A stretch of DNA of 6,272 nucleotides. It comes from an uncultured Dorea sp. GTDB taxonomy: Bacteria; Bacillota; Clostridia; Lachnospirales; Lachnospiraceae. The notes under the pieces were generated by a model. That model was not told the origin of the DNA, searched no databases, and was given only the letters and a program-made list of their open reading frames with translations. Shown piece by piece: positions 1-4,670 of the stretch. Made by a program: the position numbers and the translations under genes. Position 1 is the first letter of the stretch. Each line of letters starts with the position of its first letter. Where the stretch lies: contig CAJURK010000081.1 in NCBI GenBank assembly GCA_910588745.1, positions 1-6,272 of the forward strand, given 5' to 3'.

Positions 1-51
1 TAGCTGTGCCTGTATGGTAAAATCATCTTCAACGATAAATATTTTCTTCAT
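1..51 (-). CDS. Response regulator, N-terminal fragment (cut by window edge)
   Basis: Read leftward from ATG at 51-49, the 17 visible codons give MKKIFIVEDDFTIQAQL. This is the first beta strand and first helix of a CheY-like receiver domain. The acidic pair E8-D9 (followed by D10) is where receivers bind the magnesium needed for phosphorylation of a later aspartate. The start is supported by a Shine-Dalgarno run AGAGAGG at 65-59, seven bases upstream, and by a near-consensus promoter just behind it. The phosphoacceptor aspartate and output domain lie outside the window, so the subfamily cannot be read. The wording resembles the BceR/OmpR type, but that is only an impression. It is not the same protein as the regulator at 3772-4454 or the fragment at 2656-2718, whose N-termini differ. 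Confidence 0.8.
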   Translation of the reverse strand, partial: MKKIFIVEDDFTIQAQL

Positions 52-73
52 AAAGGAACCTCTCTGACACCCT

Positions 74-102
74 ATTATACTGTATCAGAGTGGTTTTCTC
101 AA
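74..102 (-). promoter_or_regulatory. Sigma-A-type promoter for the left-edge response regulator
   Basis: On the minus strand TTGAGA (102-97) and a perfect TATAAT (79-74) are separated by exactly 17 bases. Transcription would start near 66-68, so the leader before the ATG at 51 is only about 15-17 bases and consists almost entirely of the ribosome-binding site. No obvious operator repeat is seen in the spacer. The match suggests constitutive, fairly strong expression, independent of the degraded genes upstream. Confidence 0.75.
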
Positions 103-357
103 TCCATATTGTAGAATAGCAATGGAATAGTGGGCTGCTATCTATCAAATTCGTGTGTGTTACTTTATGGCTCATGAGCATTAGGACAGGAATATAAGCA
201 GGATAATTGGATAAAGTCTGCAGAATTGTTTGATAAATGTGGGAGTTGGTGTAATCAGCAGTGCTGTGTGTGGCAGGCGTGTAAGTCAGTAATCCGGTCA
301 GCTTCTTTGCGACATCAAAGTTGCCGGGGAATAGCACAGGAAGGCATCCATGGATCT
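103..357. other. Unassigned stretch downstream of the truncated pilin-like gene
   Basis: About 250 bases without a gene I can support. A minus-strand frame is open from an ATG at 361 down to 29, but it has no recognisable family and no Shine-Dalgarno sequence. It also runs straight through the promoter and start of the left-edge regulator, so I treat it as chance. A plus-strand frame (226-480) is Cys-rich, has no ribosome-binding site and overlaps the pilin-like remnant in antisense. The stretch starts exactly where the pilin-like reading frame loses its family sequence, so it may be DNA brought in by the rearrangement that cut that gene. Confidence 0.5.
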
Positions 358-585
358 TCATGCGGTTACCACAGCGGCGATGGTGGAAATCAGGACGGTT
401 TGGTTACAAACATCCATCATGATTTCCTTTGCTTTATCCCATACGTTTGCAGCCATGACCGGCTGGACTCTGCAGGCTAAGAGGGTAAATAGAAGAGCCG
501 CCGTATAGATGTATTTTAACAGTAGATAGTAAAATGGAGCGATTGGAGTTATCAGAGATATTCCAAACGAGATGGGTTCCTGCAT
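358..585 (-). pseudogene. Truncated VirB2/TrbC-like conjugation pilin subunit, N-terminal part
   Basis: The 75-residue frame starts with a hydrophobic segment (about residues 15-37, PFYYLLLKYIYTAALLFTLL) ending in QPVMA-A, a signal-peptide-like cleavage site. The mature part begins ANVWDKAKEIMMDV and continues into a second hydrophobic stretch (LISTIAAVVTA). From memory this pattern is that of small VirB2/TrbC-like subunits in the type IV secretion operons of clostridial integrative conjugative elements. Those are roughly 100-120 residues and continue with more membrane sequence and a conserved basic/acidic tail. Here a TGA follows VVTA directly, and no frame beyond it carries that tail, so the gene is cut in its second membrane segment. 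The ATG at 585 has no good Shine-Dalgarno sequence, and an in-frame stop lies 15 codons upstream. No other transfer gene is intact nearby, so this looks like the scar of a lost element. Confidence 0.6.
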
Positions 586-646
586 CTGACCAGATTTTCT
601 GGCAATACAAGGAAAGTGTCATCGACATATCCCCTTGTATGTGATT

Positions 647-680
647 AAAAAAGCAGCTCGGTCAATACAGGCTGTTTTTT
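647..680. terminator. Weak A/T-flanked hairpin, possible bidirectional terminator
   Basis: AAAAAA(G)CAGC at 647-657 pairs with GCTGTTTTTT at 671-680 around a 13-base loop. The G/C core is only four pairs and one base is bulged, so the stem is weak, although the T run on either strand suits a Rho-independent terminator. It lies in the 586-797 gap between the pilin-like remnant and the DUF2200 gene. I see no gene in that gap: a short minus-strand frame (KLARFCDLHRKKQPVLTELLF) is protein-like but has stops at both ends. Confidence 0.3.
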
Positions 681-797
681 ACGGTGTAAATCGCAGAACC
701 GTGCCAGCTTAAGATTTTTTCTGTGCTAATTTTATATCATGTCCCCAAAGCGGTGGTATACGTTCTATTAGATACTGTCTGGTAAGATATATGTCTG

Positions 798-1343
798 GTG
801 GATTTTAAGACGCGGGAGTTGTATTCCTTGGAGGAACCGTACATTTCCCATTATATCGGAGATTATTACGTCCAGATTGACGGACGGGATGTGGAGGAAC
901 TGGATGTGATAGGCAGTTATGCGCCGGTACTGGAGAGCGGGGAACGGACAACAGACGTTGCAATTGAATCGGAAGACAAGTATAATGGATCTATCTTAAA
1001 TTTAGAAAAAGGTGTCTGTCATGATCCGTTACTGGCTGCGAAAGCAGAAAAGAAGGGACGAGCATTAGATGAAGTGAATGAAGTAATCTGCTGGCTGACC
1101 GGGTACAGCACAGAAGAAATAGAAGACGCCCTTATTAGTCCTGTTACTTATAGGGATTTTTTTCAAAATGCACCGCTTCTAAATCCAGACAGAAAATCTA
1201 TCAAAGGTGTAGTCTGCGGGGTACGCGTAGAAACAATTGAGGAACCGTTAATGCAGGAAATCAGATATCTGGACAAACTAATTGATGAATTAGCAAAAGG
1301 AAAATCCATGGATAAAATTCTGCGCAAGACGCATATCCTGTAA
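798..1343 (+). CDS. DUF2200 protein with a non-family N-terminal extension
   Basis: The 181-residue frame opens with GTG at 798, and an in-frame stop lies 15 bases upstream at 783-785. Residues from about 77 to 178 match DUF2200: LLAAKAEKKGR, a WLTGYS motif, the FFQNAP-LNP block, then IKGVVCGVRVETIEEPLMQ and IRYLDKLIDELAKGK. DUF2200 proteins are small, about 115-120 residues, and their biochemical role is unknown. Their usual first 15 or so residues (a short basic/aromatic start leading to a YP-L motif) are absent. They are replaced by some 75 residues I do not recognise, rich in Asp/Glu and Tyr, beginning MDFKTRELYSLEEPYISHYI. The start has no Shine-Dalgarno sequence, and there is no other in-frame ATG before the domain. 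The upstream portion is therefore probably a fragment of another gene joined in frame near position 1020, and expression is doubtful. The C-terminal domain call is firm; the gene start is not. Confidence 0.6.
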   Translation: MDFKTRELYSLEEPYISHYIGDYYVQIDGRDVEELDVIGSYAPVLESGERTTDVAIESEDKYNGSILNLEKGVCHDPLLAAKAEKKGRALDEVNEVICWLTGYSTEEIEDALISPVTYRDFFQNAPLLNPDRKSIKGVVCGVRVETIEEPLMQEIRYLDKLIDELAKGKSMDKILRKTHIL

Positions 1344-1570
1344 TGGAATAATAGAACTTCATAACAGGCGGCGATAGGTTTTGGTTAGATGGATAGATTT
1401 TTGCGGTTCAAAAAAGGGGACTTGATTTCTAAGGGGCGTGGATGCTATTTCTTATTATGCCGGTTATCTATGTAGGTCAATGCAGTAAATAGAACTAATA
1501 ACAGGTATGCATGGCATATGTACAGGCCATGACGAAGCAATTATGTTCAATTTGAATTAGGAGGAGTAAA
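1344..1570. other. Intergenic region upstream of the RibD-C gene
   Basis: There is no gene here. A 28-codon plus-strand frame at 1389 lacks a ribosome-binding site and any family resemblance. There is no convincing promoter: the best candidates, TTGATT near 1422 or TTATCT near 1463, have poor partners. The informative elements are an inverted repeat at 1510-1531 and the Shine-Dalgarno sequence AGGAGGAG at 1559-1566 of the following gene. Confidence 0.5.
1510..1531. promoter_or_regulatory. Perfect 6+6 inverted repeat, possible operator
   Basis: CATGGC (1510-1515) and GCCATG (1526-1531) form a perfect inverted repeat around a 10-base spacer (ATATGTACAG), 40 bases before the start of the RibD-C gene. 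The 16-base centre-to-centre distance is compatible with a dimeric repressor, or the repeat could fold as a small leader hairpin. No family of regulator can be named from the sequence. Confidence 0.3.
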
Positions 1571-2251
1571 ATGGACAGAACGATTACAACATTATTTATG
1601 TTAATGTCAATTGATGGAAAAATCAGTACTGGCGCATCAGATCATTTAGACGTGGATAAAGACTTTCCTAACATTGTAGGAGTTAAAGAAGGATTACATC
1701 AATATTATGAAATAGAACAAACAACAGATTTATGGTCGCTTAATTCTGGGAGAGTTCAAGCAAAAGTCGGCGTTAACACAAAAGATATGCCAAATAAAAC
1801 GCCCGTTTCTTTTGTTATTATTGATAATAAACACTTAACGGAACAGGGAATACATTATTTTTGCGCTTTGTCAAAACAATTTGTGTTAGTTACAACGAAT
1901 AAAAATCATCCAGCATTTGAAATAGAAGAAGATAATCTCCATATCATATATCAAAATGTGCTATCGCTGAAAGATGTCCTAACAAAACTTAAATCAGAAT
2001 ATAGTTGTGAGAGAATAACGATACAAACTGGCGGTACATTAAATGGACTGTTTCTTCGTGAAAAACTGATAGATTATATTGATATTGTCGTAGCTCCGGT
2101 TTTGATTGGCGGTAAAGATACATCTACTCTGGTTGACGGAAAATCTTTGCTGTCAGAGAGTGAATTATCACAATTAGGCGTGTTAAAATTACAGGAATGT
2201 ATTGTCTTGGATAATTCATATCTTAGATTGCGTTATAAGATGATTCATTGA
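1571..2251 (+). CDS. RibD C-terminal-domain / dihydrofolate-reductase-fold reductase
   Basis: This intact 226-residue protein has the RibD_C (bacterial bifunctional deaminase-reductase C-terminal) fold. The N-terminal strand TTLFMLMSIDGKIST carries the substrate-side SxDGKI motif. The Gly-rich cofactor region TIQTGGTLNGLFLREKLID (about residues 157-175) is followed by the typical IDIVVAPVLIGGKDT strand and loop. In RibD this domain uses NADPH to reduce a ribosylaminopyrimidine in riboflavin synthesis. Stand-alone members of this length reduce varied substrates and are annotated as dihydrofolate-reductase-family proteins, so the substrate here is unknown. There is no deaminase domain and no other rib gene in view, so a role in riboflavin synthesis is not supported. 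The start is set by AGGAGGAG six to seven bases upstream. Codon use is markedly more AT-rich than in the transporter genes on the right, which suggests separate acquisition. It is soluble and cytoplasmic, with no membrane segment. Confidence 0.85.
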   Translation: MDRTITTLFMLMSIDGKISTGASDHLDVDKDFPNIVGVKEGLHQYYEIEQTTDLWSLNSGRVQAKVGVNTKDMPNKTPVSFVIIDNKHLTEQGIHYFCALSKQFVLVTTNKNHPAFEIEEDNLHIIYQNVLSLKDVLTKLKSEYSCERITIQTGGTLNGLFLREKLIDYIDIVVAPVLIGGKDTSTLVDGKSLLSESELSQLGVLKLQECIVLDNSYLRLRYKMIH

Positions 2252-2320
2252 CAAATTCTAGTCTTTTTGCGGGCTTATTAAAAATAGAATGGTAAATCGA
2301 AAGTTACAGAGGAGGCTATC

Positions 2321-2470
2321 ATGCTAGAATTAATACCTAATACAGAACAAATGAAAACTTTGGTAGGAGAATCTTTATATTAGATATGGAGCTATAGCAC
2401 TCCGGAAAGTCAGGAAATCGTCAGGGTAGATTTTCATAATCCGGACACCATCTCATATGAACAGCCATAG
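2321..2470 (+). pseudogene. Small gene interrupted by TAG after 20 codons (possibly DUF3788-like)
   Basis: A strong Shine-Dalgarno sequence (AGAGGAGG, 2308-2315) precedes ATG at 2321, which gives MLELIPNTEQMKTLVGESLY followed by TAG at 2381-2383. The same frame continues IWSYSTPESQEIV and onward to a second TAG at 2468-2470. The piece VGESLY-stop-IW resembles the start of DUF3788-like proteins, where a Leu-Tyr-x-(Ile/Leu)-Trp segment occurs. A CAG-to-TAG change (Gln to stop) would explain the break. The sequence after IW does not continue that family, so there is probably also a deletion or rearrangement near 2390. It sits 70 bases after the RibD-C gene on the same strand and may once have been co-transcribed with it. 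The family call rests on about 20 residues and is weak; the truncated, well-initiated frame is directly visible. Confidence 0.45.
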
Positions 2471-2655
2471 GATATGGTTTCTGCATCTGTGGAAAGAAAC
2501 AGCATTTCCGAGGCATCACCTATGAAGCTGTCTTTTGGAAGTTTTCTGCACGGACTTTACGGAAATTTTCCCCGGCTGCGCTGCCAAGCAACAGGCGGCT
2601 GCCCGCTCCCCGAATTTCATAGTCTTGCTTGGTCAAAAGAAAATTCGTTTGAGTT
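2471..2655. other. Unassigned junction DNA between two converging gene remnants
   Basis: A plus-strand frame at 2474-2659 has no Shine-Dalgarno sequence and no recognisable family, so I do not call it. On the minus strand, directly behind the response-regulator fragment at 2656-2718 but in another frame, a segment reads FLLTKQDYEI. That is similar in wording to the opening of the winged-helix output domain of OmpR-family regulators (LTKxEYEIL). It could be the remaining output-domain piece of that regulator after an internal deletion. A further minus-strand stretch near 2430-2545 is protein-like (LPKDSFIGDASEMLFLS) but unrecognised. No transcription terminator is visible for the kinase operon. 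Confidence 0.35.
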
Positions 2656-2718
2656 CTAAGCCATGCATATACTGTTGTTCAGCGCTTTATTGTCCTCGGC
2701 AATCATAATTTTTTTCAT
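2656..2718 (-). pseudogene. Second response regulator, first 20 codons only
   Basis: ATG at 2718-2716 opens MKKIMIAEDNKALNNSICMA and then TAG at 2658-2656. This is the beta1-alpha1 start of a receiver domain, with the acidic residues E8-D9. The start lies inside the kinase gene and overlaps its last 32 bases. It has its own Shine-Dalgarno-like AGGAAGG nine bases upstream within the kinase coding sequence, which is the normal layout for a translationally coupled downstream gene. After residue 20 the frame ends and receiver sequence does not continue, so the gene is truncated by a deletion or frameshift near 2658. A regulator-like fragment in another frame follows (see 2471-2655). Its N-terminus differs from that of the regulator at 3772-4454, so it is a separate gene rather than a duplicate piece. 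Confidence 0.6.
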
Positions 2719-3775
2719 GTTCAACTACCTTCCTGCCAAGCGGAATCTTGACAATAAAAATACTTCCGTTCCCTTTCCCGCTTTTGACAGAAACAGTTCC
2801 TTGATGTAATTCTAAAATTTTCTTTACCAGCGGGAGACCAAGTCCGTTGCCTTCCATATGATGCGAAGCGTCGCCCTGATAGAATTTATCAAAGATATAC
2901 GTTTGAGTTTTTGCGTCCATGCCGGCGCCCTGGTCTTTCACTGTGAAAATAGCGCCCATTTCATTCGAGCGCAAAGTTATGGCAATACGTCCCTTTGACG
3001 GGGAGAATTTTATTGCGTTGTCAAGAAGGTTCATCCATACTTGTTTTAGGAGCGAGTCCTCTGCCCGAATCGTCACTTCTTCCATATCAATATCAAAGTC
3101 AATGTTCTTTCTCGCCCATTTACTTTCCAGAAGCAGAATGGACTCACGGATCTGTTCGCTTAAGGAATAGACGGACTTATCTTTCAGGAGGGTAAGGCTT
3201 TCGATTTTTGAAAGGTTTAATATGGTTGCGGAGAGTTCAGACAATCGCCTGGATTCATCTATAATAATATCCAGATATTCCTGGCTCTGGGAGGTATCCA
3301 GTTTCTGGCTTTTTAACAGTCTGGCAAAACCAAGGATGGAGACGATGGGCGTCTTAAATTCATGAGAAAAATTATTGATAAAATCAGAGCGGAACATTTC
3401 GATTCCAGCCAGTTCTTCGGTCATTTGATTAAAACATTCTGAAAGCTCCTGTAATTCTTTTGGGTGTTCTAAATGGATCTTCACATTGTAATTTCCCGCG
3501 GAAACTTCATGGATTGCCCGGATTAAGGCGTGAAGAGGGCGCAAAGGCAAATGGCTCATGAAAAAGCTTAGGGCTGTGCCGATGATAATACTGATGATTC
3601 CGTTCTGGAACAGAAACGGTATCATATGCCCGCCAGGCTGGGCCGTAATCCAGCCATGATTTATGGCAAAGATCATGACGGTGTTGCTGGCAAACATAGT
3701 CAGAACCAGCAAGAAAAATACAAATCCGGTGGTTAATAATGTAATTTTAATGCGGACGCCTGCGTGCGATTTCAT
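2687..3775 (-). CDS. Membrane sensor histidine kinase with short extracytoplasmic loop
   Basis: This intact 362-residue kinase senses a signal at the membrane and phosphorylates the regulator encoded just upstream. Two membrane segments (about 12-38 and 56-74) enclose a loop of only some 15-20 residues (INHGWITAQPGG). A HAMP linker follows (about 75-125, RPLHALIRAIHEVSAGNY). The HisKA domain has NNFSHEFKTP with phosphoacceptor H138. The HATPase_c domain has the N box (LLDNAIKFSP, N253), G1 box DQGAGM (281-286), the F box region FDKFYQG and G2 box GNGLGL (309-314). All motifs are present. The start at 3775 overlaps the regulator stop (ATGA) and has AGGAGG seven bases upstream. The minimal loop suggests sensing within or near the membrane, or through a partner such as the divergent transporter, rather than by a large external domain. 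The 3' end overlaps the start of a second, truncated regulator gene. Confidence 0.92.
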   Translation of the reverse strand: MKSHAGVRIKITLLTTGFVFFLLVLTMFASNTVMIFAINHGWITAQPGGHMIPFLFQNGIISIIIGTALSFFMSHLPLRPLHALIRAIHEVSAGNYNVKIHLEHPKELQELSECFNQMTEELAGIEMFRSDFINNFSHEFKTPIVSILGFARLLKSQKLDTSQSQEYLDIIIDESRRLSELSATILNLSKIESLTLLKDKSVYSLSEQIRESILLLESKWARKNIDFDIDMEEVTIRAEDSLLKQVWMNLLDNAIKFSPSKGRIAITLRSNEMGAIFTVKDQGAGMDAKTQTYIFDKFYQGDASHHMEGNGLGLPLVKKILELHQGTVSVKSGKGNGSIFIVKIPLGRKVVEHEKNYDCRGQ

Positions 3776-4454
3776 ACCAATTCCTCCTCTACCTGGGCTT
3801 TGTAACCAAGTCCCCGCACAGTTACAATCGAAAAATCCGCATTGGTTTCAAAGCGTTTCCTAAGACGGTTGATGTGGACGCTGACGGTAGCGTCTGTGGA
3901 ATCTGAGGCGGGGCCCCAGATATCCTCCATAAGCTGTATGCGGGTAAATATTTTATTAGGGTAAGACAGAAGTTTATATAAGAGATGAAACTCTTTTTGT
4001 GGGAGCATCTGCGTGCGTTCATTGGTTTTTACAGTCAGCGCGTCGTAATCCAGAATGGTGGAGCCGATGATCAGCCTGCGTTCGGATATGATTTTTGCTC
4101 TCCGAAGCAGCGCTTTTATGCGAAGGAGCATCATGTCTTCGTCTACAGGTTTGGTCATATAGTCGTCGGTTCCAGATAAAAATCCTTTTTTACATCTTCT
4201 GCAAGATGCCTTGCGGAAAGCATCAGAATGGGGACGTCGTTGTTGCAGCCGCGCAGAAGTTCTGCGAAACTGTAACCGTCCATGCAAGGCATCATAATAT
4301 CTAGTATCATCAGATCGATTTTTACATGTTCCATAATTTCCAGCGCTTTTTCGGCACAATCGGCACAAGAGGCGGTATATCCGGCGTTCGATAATACGGC
4401 GGCCAGATAACGGCGAATATTCTTATCATCATCTACAATCAAGATTTCCAGCAT
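3772..4454 (-). CDS. OmpR/PhoB-family response regulator, split by a -1 frameshift at A-AAA-AAG
   Basis: Two overlapping frames together make one regulator of about 227 residues, the usual OmpR-family length. Frame one (from ATG 4454, Shine-Dalgarno GAGGAGGA at 4468-4461) supplies the receiver: acidic pocket D8-D9, phosphoacceptor D52 in LDIMMP, switch residue S80 in LMLSAR. It runs to AEDVKK and then falls into FYLEPTTI and a TGA at 4157-4155. Frame two supplies GFLSGTDDYMTKP (with the conserved Lys about residue 102), a linker, and a complete winged-helix DNA-binding domain (LPQKEFHLLYKLL, TVSVHINRLRKRF, VRGLGYK), ending at 3772. The frames join seamlessly if the ribosome slips back one base, or if one base was lost, in the six-A run at 4191-4186. 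The stop overlaps the kinase start by ATGA. Either the gene is a recent pseudogene, the read has a homopolymer error, or decoding uses frameshifting. The family call is certain. Confidence 0.88.
4185..4191 (-). other. Slippery heptamer A-AAA-AAG at the regulator frame junction
   Basis: In the frame of the upstream part the codons are GTA AAA AAG, so the heptamer is phased as X-XXY-YYZ, the arrangement known from the E. coli dnaX -1 site. A slip of both tRNAs gives Val-Lys-Lys-Gly-Phe-Leu, exactly the expected family sequence. I see no strong downstream stem-loop, and only a poor upstream Shine-Dalgarno-like element (GCAAGG). A one-base loss from a seven-A run is therefore the simpler explanation. 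Confidence 0.5.
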
Positions 4455-4483
4455 AAAGTTTCCTCCTCATGATTCATGGGAAG

Positions 4484-4526
4484 ATTGTAACATAGAAAGC
4501 TAAACAGAATTTAAAATCTATTGAAA
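4484..4526 (-). promoter_or_regulatory. Promoter of the regulator/kinase operon with three boxes at 11-bp spacing
   Basis: On the minus strand TTTCA (4526-4522), TTTAA (4515-4511) and TTTAG (4504-4500) recur at exactly 11-bp steps. Ten bases after the last box lies a -10 hexamer TACAAT (4489-4484). No -35 hexamer is present at the usual place; the boxes occupy it. OmpR/PhoB winged-helix regulators bind tandem direct repeats spaced by one helical turn just upstream of the -10, so this fits an autoregulated, activator-dependent promoter. Box assignment is by eye. Confidence 0.5.
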
Positions 4527-4556
4527 TTCACATTTTTTTCATAATCATCGGCCGGG

Positions 4557-4590
4557 AGTTTAAATGCAGTTTAACAAATCCTTTTATGAT
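4557..4590 (+). promoter_or_regulatory. Transporter promoter with tandem AGTTTAA repeats
   Basis: AGTTTAA at 4557-4563 is repeated exactly at 4568-4574 (7-bp repeat, 4-bp spacer, 11-bp period). The second copy is followed after exactly 10 bases by TATGAT (4585-4590), a good -10 hexamer, and no -35 hexamer is visible. The geometry equals that of the divergent promoter at 4484-4526, so both may be driven by the same OmpR-type regulator encoded next door. Transcription would begin near 4597, about 75 bases before the ABC ATPase start. Confidence 0.5.
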
Positions 4591-4595
4591 AAGGG

Positions 4596-4628
4596 AGTTC
4601 AACCCTAGAAGGCTTAACGTGAATTTAA
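4596..4628 (+). promoter_or_regulatory. Further TTTAA-type boxes in the transporter leader
   Basis: AGTTCAA (4596-4602) is followed by GGCTTAA (4611-4617) and AATTTAA (4622-4628); the last two are again 11 bp apart. A TATAAA lies 13 bases further on (4642-4647), so this could be a second regulator-dependent promoter. Alternatively it is an accessory site lying across or just downstream of the start point of the first promoter, able to damp transcription. The sequence cannot decide between these. Confidence 0.35.
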
Positions 4629-4670
4629 GCTTTTGAGGATTTATAAATAAATGAAGTAAGGAGGAAGACG

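Noticed and set aside
29..361. 110-residue minus-strand open frame
   Set aside because: No ribosome-binding site and no family resemblance. It runs through a near-consensus promoter and the start of a recognisable response regulator in another frame.
226..480. Cys-rich 84-residue plus-strand frame
   Set aside because: No Shine-Dalgarno sequence. It is antisense to the pilin-like remnant, and its Cys content follows from TGT/TGC-rich sequence on that strand.
434..628. 64-residue minus-strand frame starting MSMTLSLY
   Set aside because: It is an alternate frame of the pilin-like remnant. The signal peptide and conserved residues are in the 358-585 frame.
1389..1475. 28-codon plus-strand frame between DUF2200 and the RibD-C gene
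   Set aside because: No Shine-Dalgarno sequence, no conserved features, and a length expected by chance.
2474..2659. 61-residue plus-strand frame after the TAG-stopped small gene
   Set aside because: No ribosome-binding site and low-complexity wording at the end. It lies over a minus-strand stretch that may be a regulator relic.
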